DNA from: Desulfatitalea sp. UBA4791
GTDB lineage: Bacteria > Desulfobacterota > Desulfobacteria > Desulfobacterales > Desulfosarcinaceae
Reading direction: 5' to 3'
NCBI GenBank assembly: GCA_002402905.1
Contig: DHGT01000141.1
Coordinates: 1 to 30,671 of the forward strand
DNA length: 30,671 bases
Shown: piece by piece, positions 6,761 through 14,746 of the stretch
Layout of the letters: each line of letters begins with the position of its first letter
Position numbering within the stretch: the stretch's first letter is position 1
Notes under the pieces: generated by a model
Seen by the model: only the letters and a program-made list of their open reading frames with translations
Database searches by the model: none
Told to the model about the DNA's origin: nothing
Made by a program: the position numbers and the translations under genes

Positions 6761-7222
6761 ATGGCACTCTACCTGGTCCAGCACGGAAAGAGCCTTCCCA
6801 AAGAAACCGACCCGGGAAAAGGTCTCTCCGAAGAGGGTATCGCCGAGGTTCAACGGATTGCCCAGGTGGCGGCCGGCTATGGCTGCAAGGTGAGCCAGAT
6901 CCGCCACAGCGGCAAAAAGCGCGCCCGACAGACCGCGGATATCTTCGCGTCCCACCTGCACCCCCAACATGGGGTCACCGACATCGGCGGGATCAATCCA
7001 TTGGATGACGTGGCTGCTTTCGCAGCCAACCTGCCGATCGATGACAATCTCATGCTGGTCGGGCATCTGCCTTTCATGGAACGACTGACCGCCTATCTGA
7101 TCATCGGGGCCATCGAGCCGGCGGTGTTCAAATTTCAAAATGGCGGCATCGTCTGCCTCGACCGGCATCCGGACACCGGAAAGTGGATCATCAAATGGGC
7201 GTTGATGCCGAATATCGGTTGA
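6761..7222 (+). CDS. SixA-like histidine phosphatase
   Basis: A 153-residue histidine-phosphatase-superfamily protein resembling SixA, which removes phosphate from phosphohistidine in signalling proteins. The N-terminal catalytic motif is VQHGKS, with His8 as the nucleophile; the usual preceding Arg of R-H-G is Gln, a change also common in SixA-like proteins. The second catalytic region has Arg in SGKKRARQTA and the second histidine is in LVGHLPFM (about H102). AGGAGG lies upstream of the start. Any regulatory target is unknown; the histidine kinase encoded at 28701-29852 has no His-phosphotransfer domain that would clearly point to it. Confidence 0.85.
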   Translation: MALYLVQHGKSLPKETDPGKGLSEEGIAEVQRIAQVAAGYGCKVSQIRHSGKKRARQTADIFASHLHPQHGVTDIGGINPLDDVAAFAANLPIDDNLMLVGHLPFMERLTAYLIIGAIEPAVFKFQNGGIVCLDRHPDTGKWIIKWALMPNIG

Positions 7223-7328
7223 AAAGAGAGTGAAGGATCGGGGTTGGTCTCATTGGCTTTGGCCGGATTGTTGCTCCAATTCAGATGATGGCAATACCTT
7301 TATCAGCACCCATTTGTGAGGACTGGAT

Positions 7329-8249
7329 ATGGCCAGCACAAGAGACATACGACCCAAAAAAGAGATGAGTCTCATAGGGCGGACCCTTCATAAGCGGCTA
7401 AACAGGCCTGTGGCGTCCTATGAGATGCGAATGGTCAACAACATGACCACCCTGTATCAGACCATTCGCAGGGGAGATATCGTGCTGGTCGAGGGCCGCG
7501 CGGAAATCAGTCGAATCATCAAACTGATGACCAACAGCACCTGGAGCCACTCGGCCATCTATGTGGGAGACGCCCTCGAAGGTTCGACCAATGAAAACGT
7601 CAAAAGGGCGCTGGAATATGCAGAAGAACCCCATCGCCGGCACATGCTTGTCGAGGCCGATTCGGTAACTGGCGTCGCCGCTGCGCCCCTGAAGAAATAC
7701 GCCGAGGACAATATCCGCATATGCAGGCCCTTTGGTATCTCGACGCAGGATTTGGAGATGGTGGTCGCCGAGGTCATCACCAATCTGGGAAAGCATTATG
7801 ACCACCGCAATATTCTTGATCTGGGCCTGATGCTTCTCCCCTCTTTCTTGAATCCTTTTAAAAAGAGAACCATCAAAGCCTGTTTGGGGGGCTGCTCGGA
7901 ATACGAAGTGATTTGCTCCGGAATGATCGCCAAGGCGTTTCAAAAGGTCGGATATCCGATCCTGCCTGCCTTGTCGAAGACCCCGGATGCCACGAGATAC
8001 GCAGCAAAGAACCCCTATGGCTCGGCTTTGATCATGCGTCATTACTCCCAGATCGTGCCGAGAGATTTCGATCTGAGTCCCACCTTCGAAATTATCAAAC
8101 ACAACCTTTTCGGTATGGATGGTTTCGATTATCGATCCATTTGGGCGAACGGTGGACAACCGGGGCAGCACCTTATGGGGCGCGACCTTTTACGGACGGC
8201 GACTCCTGCGGAAAGGACGGGCGACGATGGAAAAGGGAAATCCCAATAA
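7329..8249 (+). CDS. YiiX/YebB-like (permuted NlpC/P60) cysteine hydrolase
   Basis: A 306-residue protein of the circularly permuted papain-like hydrolases. The histidine motif TWSHSAIYVGD (about H74) precedes the cysteine motif YEVICSGMIAKAFQ (about C196), the order typical of YiiX-type proteins. The substrate is unknown; related enzymes cut peptides or lipid-linked amides at the envelope. No signal peptide is seen. GTGAGGA precedes the start. Its 3' end overlaps the start of the TVP38 gene by 23 bases, so the two are probably translated from one message. It opens the plus-strand run that ends with the ABC ATPase at 13524. Confidence 0.75.
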   Translation: MASTRDIRPKKEMSLIGRTLHKRLNRPVASYEMRMVNNMTTLYQTIRRGDIVLVEGRAEISRIIKLMTNSTWSHSAIYVGDALEGSTNENVKRALEYAEEPHRRHMLVEADSVTGVAAAPLKKYAEDNIRICRPFGISTQDLEMVVAEVITNLGKHYDHRNILDLGLMLLPSFLNPFKKRTIKACLGGCSEYEVICSGMIAKAFQKVGYPILPALSKTPDATRYAAKNPYGSALIMRHYSQIVPRDFDLSPTFEIIKHNLFGMDGFDYRSIWANGGQPGQHLMGRDLLRTATPAERTGDDGKGKSQ

Positions 8250-8949
8250 ATGGATCGGCAAAGCGGCCGTGGTCGGTCTGGTCGTGCTTGGCATCCTCGC
8301 CTTCCGATATCTCGAGCTGGGGCAGTATCTCTCTCTCGACTATATCAAGGCGTCCCAGGAAAGATTTCAGACACTCTACCAGTCGCACCGGGTGCTTGTG
8401 ATTGCAGCCTACATGGGGATTTATATCCTGGTGACCGCCCTGTCCCTGCCCGGGGCCGCGGTGATGACGCTGGCCGGCGGGGGGCTGTTCGGTCTGGTCA
8501 CCGGAACCGTGGTGGTCTCGTTCGCCAGCACCATCGGCGCCACCCTGGCCTGCCTCGTATCCCGCTTTCTGCTCCGCGAATGGGTTCAACAGAAATTCGG
8601 CGATAAACTGGCGACCATCAATGCCGGCATTGAAAAGGAAGGCGCGTTCTACCTGTTTTCCCTTCGTCTGGTTCCGATTTTCCCGTTTTTTGTGATCAAT
8701 CTGGCCATGGGCCTCACCCCCATTCGGCTGGTCACCTTTTTCTGGGTGTCGCAGATCGGCATGCTGGCCGGGACCCTTGTCTATGTCAACGCCGGTAAGG
8801 AGTTGGCCCGGATCGATTCGTTGTCCGGCATTCTGTCGCCGGGGGTGCTGGTCTCTTTTGCCGTGCTTGGAGTGTTTCCGATCACCGTGAAAAAGCTGCT
8901 GGCACTTTACAAACGCAAATTACGTGTTGGCCTGAAAAAATCCGGTTGA
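8227..8949 (+). CDS. TVP38/TMEM64 (DedA-related) membrane protein
   Basis: A 240-residue integral membrane protein of the SNARE-associated/VTT domain family. The first helix is near residues 10-30 (AAVVGLVVLGILAF). Then comes the conserved core: LSLPGAAVMTLAGGGLFGL, TIGATLACLVSRFLLREWV, FYLFSLRLVPIFPFFVINLAMG and the C-terminal helices. The motif R-x-x-P-x-x-P-F is in place. Relatives act in lipid movement or membrane homeostasis. Many bacteria place it beside, or fuse it to, a mercuric reductase-like flavoprotein, as here (19 bases to the next gene). The start at 8227 is chosen because it begins just before the first membrane helix; the longer frame from 8119 lies inside the upstream gene. 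Confidence 0.88.
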   Translation: MEKGNPNKWIGKAAVVGLVVLGILAFRYLELGQYLSLDYIKASQERFQTLYQSHRVLVIAAYMGIYILVTALSLPGAAVMTLAGGGLFGLVTGTVVVSFASTIGATLACLVSRFLLREWVQQKFGDKLATINAGIEKEGAFYLFSLRLVPIFPFFVINLAMGLTPIRLVTFFWVSQIGMLAGTLVYVNAGKELARIDSLSGILSPGVLVSFAVLGVFPITVKKLLALYKRKLRVGLKKSG

Positions 8950-8968
8950 CCGGAATTGGAGACAGAAC

Positions 8969-10513
8969 ATGTCAAACAAAGCGCCAGACAAAGCAAAAGA
9001 TAAACCCCTCGTGAGCCCCTGGGATGCGCACAATCAACGACTGGCGTCCCACGTCCATCCGGCGGACTGGGAAAACCCCAAACCCGCTTCGCGCTACAAC
9101 CTGATCGTTATCGGCGCGGGAACCGCCGGCCTGGTGTGCGCGGCGGGCGCGGCGGGTCTGGGAGCCAAAGTCGCCCTGATCGAGCGCCACCTGATGGGCG
9201 GCGACTGCCTGAACGTGGGCTGTGTGCCATCCAAGGCCGTGATCCGGGCCGCGCGGGCCGCCGCCGCCGTGCGCGATGCGAGCGAGCTCGGTGTGCATGT
9301 TCCGGAGGGCGTAACGATCAATTTCGGTGCGGCCATGGAACGCATGCGCCGGTTGCGGGCGGACATGGCCCCCAACGACTCGGCGAAGCGTTTCAGCAAA
9401 CTGGGGATCGATGTATTTATCGGCGAGGGCCGATTTGTCGATGCCCAAACGATCGAGGTCGCCGGCGAGCGGCTGGCCTTTAAAAAAGCGGTCATTGCCA
9501 CCGGCGCGCGGGCCGCTGCGCCCCCCATCGACGGATTGGACCAGGTGCGCTACCTGACCAACGAGACCGTTTTTTCCCTGACCGAACTGCCCAGGCGGCT
9601 GGCCGTCATCGGCGCCGGCCCCATCGGTTGTGAAATGGCCCAATCCTTTGCCCGCTTCGGATCGGAAGTATTGCTGGTGGAAACCGCGCACGTCATTTTG
9701 CCCAGGGAAGACGCCGACGCCTCCGGCATCGTTCTTAAGTCCATGCAAAAGGACGGTGTGAAGTTTCTGTGTTGCGGCAAGGATCTAAAACTGGCCAAGG
9801 CCGATGGCGGGAAGATGCGCCTGGTGGTTGAATCCCACGGCAAAGCGTATGATGAAGTGGTCGACCAACTGCTGGTCGCGGTGGGGCGCGCGCCGAATGT
9901 CGAAAATCTGGAACTTCAAGCCGCAGGTGTCGCCTTTACCGGGAAAGGCGTGCAGGTCAACGACCGCCTGCAAACCACCCAGCCCAATATTTACGCGGCC
10001 GGCGACGTCTGCTCGCCCTATCAATTTACCCACGCAGCCGACTTCATGGCGCGCATCGTCATTCGCAACGCCTTGTTCTTCAGCCGCTCCAAGGCCAGCG
10101 CACTGACGATCCCCTGGTGCACCTATACCGAGCCCGAAATCGCCCACGTCGGGCTATACGAAAATCAGGCCCGGGAGCAAGGCATCGACATCGATACCTT
10201 CACGCGGGAATTGCGCGAAGTGGACCGCGCGATTCTCGAAGGCCACACCAATGGGATGGTGCGGGTCCATGTGCGCAAGGGCACGGATAAAATCGTCGGC
10301 GCCACCATTGTGGCGGCCAACGCGGGCGACATGATTTCGGAAATCACACTGGCCATGACCCACAAACTGGGTCTCGCGCACATCGCCAACACCATTCATC
10401 CTTACCCGACGCAGGCGGAGGCGATCCGGCAAATTGGAGACGCATACAATCGCACGCGGCTGACGCCCGTTGTCAAATCCCTTTTTGCGCGATGGATGGC
10501 CTGGTGCAGATAA
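8969..10513 (+). CDS. Pyridine nucleotide-disulfide oxidoreductase (mercuric reductase/LPD-like)
   Basis: A 514-residue FAD flavoprotein. After about 40 extra N-terminal residues it has the FAD-binding VIGAGTAGLVCAAG, the redox-active disulfide GGDCLNVGCVPSKA (C80, C85), the NAD(P)H-binding AVIGAGPIGCEMA, the second FAD motif NIYAAGDVC, and the C-terminal interface with the catalytic histidine in TIHPYPTQAEAIRQ. The class includes dihydrolipoamide dehydrogenase and mercuric reductase. There is no heavy-metal domain and no C-terminal Cys pair as in true MerA, so mercury reduction is unlikely. The substrate is unknown. The TVP38-flavoprotein pairing is widespread, which suggests a shared membrane-linked redox role. 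Confidence 0.88.
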   Translation: MSNKAPDKAKDKPLVSPWDAHNQRLASHVHPADWENPKPASRYNLIVIGAGTAGLVCAAGAAGLGAKVALIERHLMGGDCLNVGCVPSKAVIRAARAAAAVRDASELGVHVPEGVTINFGAAMERMRRLRADMAPNDSAKRFSKLGIDVFIGEGRFVDAQTIEVAGERLAFKKAVIATGARAAAPPIDGLDQVRYLTNETVFSLTELPRRLAVIGAGPIGCEMAQSFARFGSEVLLVETAHVILPREDADASGIVLKSMQKDGVKFLCCGKDLKLAKADGGKMRLVVESHGKAYDEVVDQLLVAVGRAPNVENLELQAAGVAFTGKGVQVNDRLQTTQPNIYAAGDVCSPYQFTHAADFMARIVIRNALFFSRSKASALTIPWCTYTEPEIAHVGLYENQAREQGIDIDTFTRELREVDRAILEGHTNGMVRVHVRKGTDKIVGATIVAANAGDMISEITLAMTHKLGLAHIANTIHPYPTQAEAIRQIGDAYNRTRLTPVVKSLFARWMAWCR

Positions 10514-10525
10514 AACGGAGGCCGA

Positions 10526-11278
10526 ATGACGTTATTCCCTAAAACGGTTTTATACGTGCTGCTGATATCCAACCTGTCGTTGGCCGCCGGCCTGCATGCC
10601 GCCGAAGAGGTTTTTCTGCGTGAAGACTTTGAAACCCTCGACGCCTGGGAGCCTGTGTATTTTCGCGGTATCGACCGGCATACGGTTTATACCATCCAGC
10701 GGCAGAAAGGGTTGAACGTACTGGTTGCAAGGAGCAATGCCAGCGCCTCGGCCATGGTTCACAAACAGGCGTTCAATGTCGCCGAGTTTCCGATCCTCCG
10801 CTGGCGCTGGAAGGTGGATAATGTCTATGACAAAGGAACATACCAGCTCAAATCCGGGGACGACTATCCCATCCGGGTGTATGTCCTGTTTGCCTATGAC
10901 CCTGATACCGCGGGTTTCGGCATGAAGATCAAGTATGAATTGGCCAAAGCCCTCTACGGCCGCTATCCACCGCACAGTTCCGTCAACTATATCTGGACCA
11001 GCCGGGCCGACGAAACCGATCCCGTTGCCAGCCCCTTCACAGGTCGCTCGATCATGATCCCCCTCCGGAACGGCCCGCAAGACATCGGCCGGTGGGTGGA
11101 AGAGACCGTGAACGTGCTGGAAGACTTCAAGCGCACTTTCGGCAGCCATCCGCCGGCTGAAGCGTCATTGGCCATCATGAACGATTCCGACAATACCGGT
11201 GAGAGCGCCACATCATACATCCAGTTCATCGAAGTACGGAAGAGAGCCCCCGACGGCAAAGATGCGCGACAGGAGTGA
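10526..11278 (+). CDS. Secreted DUF3047 protein
   Basis: A 250-residue protein with a signal peptide (hydrophobic stretch YVLLISNLSLAAGLHAAEE). It matches the DUF3047 family: an early FLREDFETLDAWEP strand, the conserved LRWRWKVDNV, then DDYPIRVYVLFAYD, the NYIWTSR segment and the late AIMNDSDNTGESATSYIQFIEV. The family has a concanavalin-like beta-sandwich look and no proven function; it is probably periplasmic. It begins 12 bases after the flavoprotein gene, with GGAGG upstream, so it is within the same operon. Confidence 0.82.
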   Translation: MTLFPKTVLYVLLISNLSLAAGLHAAEEVFLREDFETLDAWEPVYFRGIDRHTVYTIQRQKGLNVLVARSNASASAMVHKQAFNVAEFPILRWRWKVDNVYDKGTYQLKSGDDYPIRVYVLFAYDPDTAGFGMKIKYELAKALYGRYPPHSSVNYIWTSRADETDPVASPFTGRSIMIPLRNGPQDIGRWVEETVNVLEDFKRTFGSHPPAEASLAIMNDSDNTGESATSYIQFIEVRKRAPDGKDARQE

Positions 11279-11281
11279 TAA

Positions 11282-11422
11282 AGCCGGCTTACGGATGTCC
11301 ATGCCGCCGAGATCACTGTCACCATCGCCCAAAAGGCCCTGTCGGACTTTTTTAATCACATCAAGGACACGGACCTGGATTTGCCTGAGGCGCCGGAAAT
11401 ATTAGAAAGGAGTCTCCCATGA
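11282..11422 (+). pseudogene. Possible gene remnant after DUF3047
   Basis: Directly after the tandem stops of the DUF3047 gene the same frame stays open for 46 codons up to the DUF302 start. It reads SRLTDVHAAEITVTIAQKAL and then SDFFNHIKD, a plausible coding pattern. No start codon or ribosome site serves it and no family was recognised. It may be the tail of a deleted gene or readthrough-like leftover sequence. Confidence 0.25.
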
Positions 11423-11871
11423 AAACATTTTATGCCCTCGTGGCCATCGTATTTTTTGCGACATATTCCATCGCCGTTGCAGCGGATGGATTGGTTGAAG
11501 TAAAAAGTCCTTATAGCGTAAAAGAGACAGTAGACCGGCTCGAAGAGATCGTTCAACAACGCGGGTTGAACATATTCGCCCGGATCGACCATGCCGCAGG
11601 CGCGGTGAAGATTGGCCAATCGCTTCGGCCGACCGAACTGCTCATTTTTGGAAACCCGCAGGGCGGCACGCCTTTAATGGCGTGCGCCCAAACAGCGGGT
11701 ATCGATCTGCCGCTCAAGGCGCTGGTTTGGGAAGATGCATCCAGACAGGTTTGGCTCGGTTACAACGACCTGACCTACCTTGCCCAACGCCATGCCGTCA
11801 CAAATTGCCCGGTGGTTGAAAAGCTGCGGACAGCGATGGCGGCCATCGCCGAAGCAGCGGTCGCTCCCTAA
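11419..11871 (+). CDS. Secreted DUF302 protein
   Basis: A 150-residue protein with a clear signal peptide (MKTFYALVAIVFFATYSIAVAA), followed by a complete DUF302 domain. The signature features are KSPYSVKETVDRLEEIVQQR early on, then ARIDHAAGA, LRPTELLIFGNPQGGTPLM, and the conserved late stretch ALVWEDASRQVWLGYNDLTYLAQRH. The family has a small alpha/beta fold of unknown function and is probably periplasmic here. AGAAAGGAG stands before the start. The NitT/TauT-type permease gene starts 52 bases after it. Confidence 0.88.
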   Translation: MKTFYALVAIVFFATYSIAVAADGLVEVKSPYSVKETVDRLEEIVQQRGLNIFARIDHAAGAVKIGQSLRPTELLIFGNPQGGTPLMACAQTAGIDLPLKALVWEDASRQVWLGYNDLTYLAQRHAVTNCPVVEKLRTAMAAIAEAAVAP

Positions 11872-11923
11872 GAAGTCGGCTGTTCGACCTCTCGTTTGTC
11901 AAACAGGCAAGGACAATAATCAA

Positions 11924-12727
11924 ATGATACGCCGAATCGTTGTGATGACTCAACCGCGCCGGTTGCTGAACTGGCTGATACCCGGTATTTTTTTCCTGGC
12001 CTGGCTTGTCGTAAGCGAAACCGGCCTGGCGCCGCCCTATCTGCTGCCGCACCCCAAGGATGTTTTGGCGACGGCCTCATCCTATCTCTTCGGTGATGTC
12101 GGGCAGGCGGCTTATGCGGGCCGGTTTTTCGAAGACTTGACGGCCAGCACCACGCGGGTGCTGCTGGGGTTTGGGCTGGCAGTGATCGCGGGCATTCCGC
12201 TGGGGGTTCTCTCCGGCAGGTTGGCTTTGGTGAACCATCTGTTGAGCACGACGATCAACGCCCTGCGGGCGGTTCCCGGCATCAGCTGGCTGCCGCTGGC
12301 CATGGTCTGGTTCGGTATCGGCATCAAAACCACCGTCTTCCTGGTGGCCCTGGCGGCCTTTTTCCCGATTTATCTCAATGCCGAAGCCGGCGCCCGCCAG
12401 GTCAGCCCCACCTTGCTTCAAGCTGGCGCCATGATGGGGGTGCGCCGCTTGCGCGGCACGTTCGCGATTCTCCTGCCCGCGGCCATGCCCAGTATCATCA
12501 CCGGCCTGCGCCTGGGCATGGGGATCTCCTGGGCCTATCTGGTTTTGGGCGAGTTGACCGGCGTGACCAACGGATTGGGTGCGCTCATCATGGATGCTCG
12601 CATGCTCGGCCGGATCGACATCATCGTGGTGGGCATCATTTTGATCGCCCTCATCGGCCGGCTGTGCGATGTGGGGTTGCACTACGCATTGCGTCTGAGC
12701 TTCAAAAGCGCCCGGAGGATACCTTGA
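11924..12727 (+). CDS. NitT/TauT-family ABC transporter permease
   Basis: A 267-residue inner-membrane permease of the SsuC/TauC/NitT type. It has about six membrane helices: an N-terminal one (LIPGIFFLAWLVVSE), then LLGFGLAVIAGIPLGVLSG, and the coupling region. The EAA-like cytoplasmic loop AGAMMGVRRLRGTFAILLPAAMPSIITGLR contacts the ATPase. The start at 11924 with AAGGACAAT upstream is chosen; the longer frame overlaps the DUF302 gene. Such systems import sulfonates, nitrate, taurine or thiamine precursors, but no periplasmic binding protein gene is visible here, so the substrate cannot be named. Confidence 0.87.
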   Translation: MIRRIVVMTQPRRLLNWLIPGIFFLAWLVVSETGLAPPYLLPHPKDVLATASSYLFGDVGQAAYAGRFFEDLTASTTRVLLGFGLAVIAGIPLGVLSGRLALVNHLLSTTINALRAVPGISWLPLAMVWFGIGIKTTVFLVALAAFFPIYLNAEAGARQVSPTLLQAGAMMGVRRLRGTFAILLPAAMPSIITGLRLGMGISWAYLVLGELTGVTNGLGALIMDARMLGRIDIIVVGIILIALIGRLCDVGLHYALRLSFKSARRIP

Positions 12728-13524
12728 AACCCCGTCTTCAGATCATCTCCGCAGAACATCGATCGGCGGCTTCGCCGGTGGTTCTCGACGTCGAACAGGT
12801 AAGCAAACGTTTTGTCACCAACGGTTCGGGAGACATCACCGTGCTGCAGAATATCAGCTTCACGGTCCGGCGTGGAGAATTCATCTGCATTCTGGGGCGC
12901 AGCGGGTGCGGCAAATCGACCCTGCTCAACATCCTGGCCGGCTTCATGCCCCCCAGCGCCGGTGTCGTCCGACTCAACGGGAGACCGGCCGGGCACCCTG
13001 GTCCAGACCGCTGCGTGGTATTCCAGGAGGACGCGTTGTTTGCCTGGCTGACCGTCAAGGAGAACATCGCCTTCGGTTTAAAGGGGCGTGCCATGACCCG
13101 CCGGGAAAAAGAGCGGGAGGTGGATCGTTTCCTGTCGCTGGTCGGTTTGACGGATTTCGCAGACTATCTGCCGGCGGAAATCTCCGGCGGCATGAAGCAG
13201 CGGGTGTCTCTGGCACGGGTGCTCATTCTGCAGCCCGAAATTTTGCTCATGGACGAGCCCTTCGCCGCCCTGGACGCCCAGACCCGCGAGGAAATGCAGG
13301 ATCTGTTGCTGCGGCTCTGGTCCGAGCTGTCCCACACCATTGTTTTCGTGACCCACGACGTAGGGGAAGCGGCGCTGTTGGCCGACCGGGTGTTGTTGTT
13401 CGACCGGGCGCCGGGCCGCATCAAGGAAGAGATCCGCATCGCGCTTCCCCGGCCGCGACAGAAAGAGGATGACGGCTATTATGCCCTGTGCCGATCCATC
13501 ACCGCGAAAATCAAAGCCCTTTGA
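12724..13524 (+). CDS. NitT/TauT-family ABC transporter ATPase
   Basis: A 266-residue ATP-binding subunit of the SsuB/TauB/NrtD type. Motifs in order: Walker A GRSGCGKST, Q-loop VVFQEDALFAWLTVKENIAFGL, signature EISGGMKQRVSLARVL, Walker B ILLMDEPFAALDAQT and the switch histidine in IVFVTHDVGEA. The start is read as TTG at 12724, because GGAGG lies before it and the TTGA overlaps the stop of the permease gene, a usual coupling arrangement. It is the last intact gene of the run. Directly after it comes a recombination border with the duplicated TetR segment. Confidence 0.88.
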   Translation: MKPRLQIISAEHRSAASPVVLDVEQVSKRFVTNGSGDITVLQNISFTVRRGEFICILGRSGCGKSTLLNILAGFMPPSAGVVRLNGRPAGHPGPDRCVVFQEDALFAWLTVKENIAFGLKGRAMTRREKEREVDRFLSLVGLTDFADYLPAEISGGMKQRVSLARVLILQPEILLMDEPFAALDAQTREEMQDLLLRLWSELSHTIVFVTHDVGEAALLADRVLLFDRAPGRIKEEIRIALPRPRQKEDDGYYALCRSITAKIKAL

Positions 13525-13555
13525 GGGAGTTTGATTGAATAGGCAGTCGTTTCAT
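13511..13555 (-). pseudogene. 14-codon stub of an HlyD-type adaptor gene
   Basis: The frame starts MKRLPIQ in an ATGA overlap with the TetR stop, exactly as the intact adaptor gene at 22246 starts MKRLPFQ after the other TetR. After about seven codons the similarity ends and the frame stops. This is the cut edge of the duplicated segment. Confidence 0.7.
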
Positions 13556-14160
13556 GAGGCGCTTCTGATTCCCCGTCGATAAATGGCAAAGGCTTTGGAC
13601 GCATCGCGCCGGATGCGGCCGACGTCCCCGGCCAACAGCGATTGCATCACCAATCCCTGGATGGTGCCGATGAACAAGGTGGCCGCCGCCCCGGTATCCA
13701 GACCGGCATCGAGTTCTCCGCACGCCTTGCCCTGTTCGAACAGCCGGGCCAGACGCTCGCCGTAACGGCGGATGAGGGTTTGCGCCATGCGCTTGGGGCC
13801 GGTTTCCTCGCCGCGCTGTAATTCGCTAAACAAGATTCGAGGAATGCCCGGATGCTCGGCGATAAAGTCCACGTGCGCCACAAACATGCGTTCAAGGGCC
13901 GCAAGCGGTGACGGTGCGGCCTGGACCGCGGTTTCGATCCGCGACATCAACCGTTCGGCCACCCACTCCATGACGGCTTGAATGATGGCATCCTTGTTCG
14001 GGAAGTGTCGGAACAGCGCCCCCTGGGTCAGTCCCATGCGCTTGGCGATGGCCGTAGTGGTTATCCCGCTGGGGTTTTGTTCACTCGCCAACTCGACGAC
14101 GGCCTCTATGGTCACTGCCCGACGCTCCTCTGCCGGCAAATGTTTGATCGGCGTATTCAT
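13552..14160 (-). CDS. TetR/AcrR-family regulator, left copy (orphan)
   Basis: A 202-residue TetR-family repressor. The N-terminal helix-turn-helix is TTTAIAKRMGLTQGALFRHFPNKDAI, with the recognition helix GLTQGALFRHF. The C-terminal ligand domain has a conserved RMFVAHVDFIAEHPGIPRILFSEL. It is about 87% identical to the copy at 22243-22851, which sits on an efflux operon. Here the following adaptor gene is reduced to a stub, so this copy has lost its adjacent target. A near-palindrome lies in its own upstream region. It may still act on its own promoter or on the other copy's operator. Confidence 0.9.
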   Translation of the reverse strand: MNTPIKHLPAEERRAVTIEAVVELASEQNPSGITTTAIAKRMGLTQGALFRHFPNKDAIIQAVMEWVAERLMSRIETAVQAAPSPLAALERMFVAHVDFIAEHPGIPRILFSELQRGEETGPKRMAQTLIRRYGERLARLFEQGKACGELDAGLDTGAAATLFIGTIQGLVMQSLLAGDVGRIRRDASKAFAIYRRGIRSAS

Positions 14161-14175
14161 GGATGCCTCGCTAAA

Positions 14176-14195
14176 GTTAGTAATTGATTACTATC
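14176..14195. promoter_or_regulatory. Probable TetR operator, left copy
   Basis: GTTAGTAATT-GATTACTATC, 15 bases upstream of the TetR start, is an imperfect form of the perfect palindrome found before the right TetR copy. It has changed bases in the left half-site and at the centre. Confidence 0.6.
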
Positions 14196-14314
14196 TTAAG
14201 CCAAGGCACGGCTTTGTCAACACGGGAAAACAAGAACTGCTATCAGTGTTTGGTATTAACGAACAGATAAACACGCCGGCGCAAGTTCAGCTGCATTATT
14301 TTCCTATTTAATTC

Positions 14315-14343
14315 TTGACCTTTAGATCACATGACACTACAAG
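14315..14343 (+). promoter_or_regulatory. Probable promoter of the left HU-like gene
   Basis: TTGACC and TACAAG are separated by 17 bases, the ideal sigma70 spacing. The same arrangement (TTGACC, 17 bases, TAGAAG) stands before the right HU-like gene, and the region around it (CTATTTAATTCTTGACCTTT) is conserved. Confidence 0.6.
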
Positions 14344-14381
14344 TCCGGCATCTCACCTATGTCTTTAACGTTGGAGTGAAA

Positions 14382-14660
14382 ATGAACAAGCTCGAATTGA
14401 TATCGAAGTTGGGGGAGGAGCAAGGGCTTTCCAAGGCGGAATCCAAGAACGTGGTCGACCTGTTTTTCGACCGCATATCCGAGGCGCTCATAAAAGGCGA
14501 CCGCGTGGAGATCCGCGGACTGTGTTCCTTCAAAGTCAAAGAATACGAAAGCTACACGGGGCGCAACCCCAAAAGCGGGGAGATTGTCAAGGTCAAGCCC
14601 AAGCGACTGCCGTTTTTCAAGGTAGGTACCGAATTAAAACACCGCGTGGATGGTGAATAG
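14382..14660 (+). CDS. HU/IHF-family DNA-binding protein, left copy
   Basis: A 92-residue nucleoid protein of the HU/IHF family. It bends DNA as a dimer. The helical N-terminal half (LISKLGEEQGLSKAESKNVVD) is followed by the conserved beta-arm region GDRVEIRGLCSFKVKEYESY, then GRNPKSGEIVKVKPKRLPFFKVG. The R-N-P at the arm tip is in place. The start at 14382 follows TTGGAGTG and matches the family start. It is 86% identical to the copy at 23067-23345. It is transcribed away from the TetR gene. Confidence 0.93.
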   Translation: MNKLELISKLGEEQGLSKAESKNVVDLFFDRISEALIKGDRVEIRGLCSFKVKEYESYTGRNPKSGEIVKVKPKRLPFFKVGTELKHRVDGE

Positions 14661-14746
14661 CGGCTTTGACCACAACGGCCGGTTCGGGACTTGCACACTT
14701 TAGAATGACGCCCTGCCTGGCATATCCCCCATGGCACACCACCCAA

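Noticed and set aside
8969..10513. True mercuric reductase (MerA)
   Set aside because: No heavy-metal-associated N-terminal domain, no C-terminal vicinal Cys pair and no mer genes nearby.
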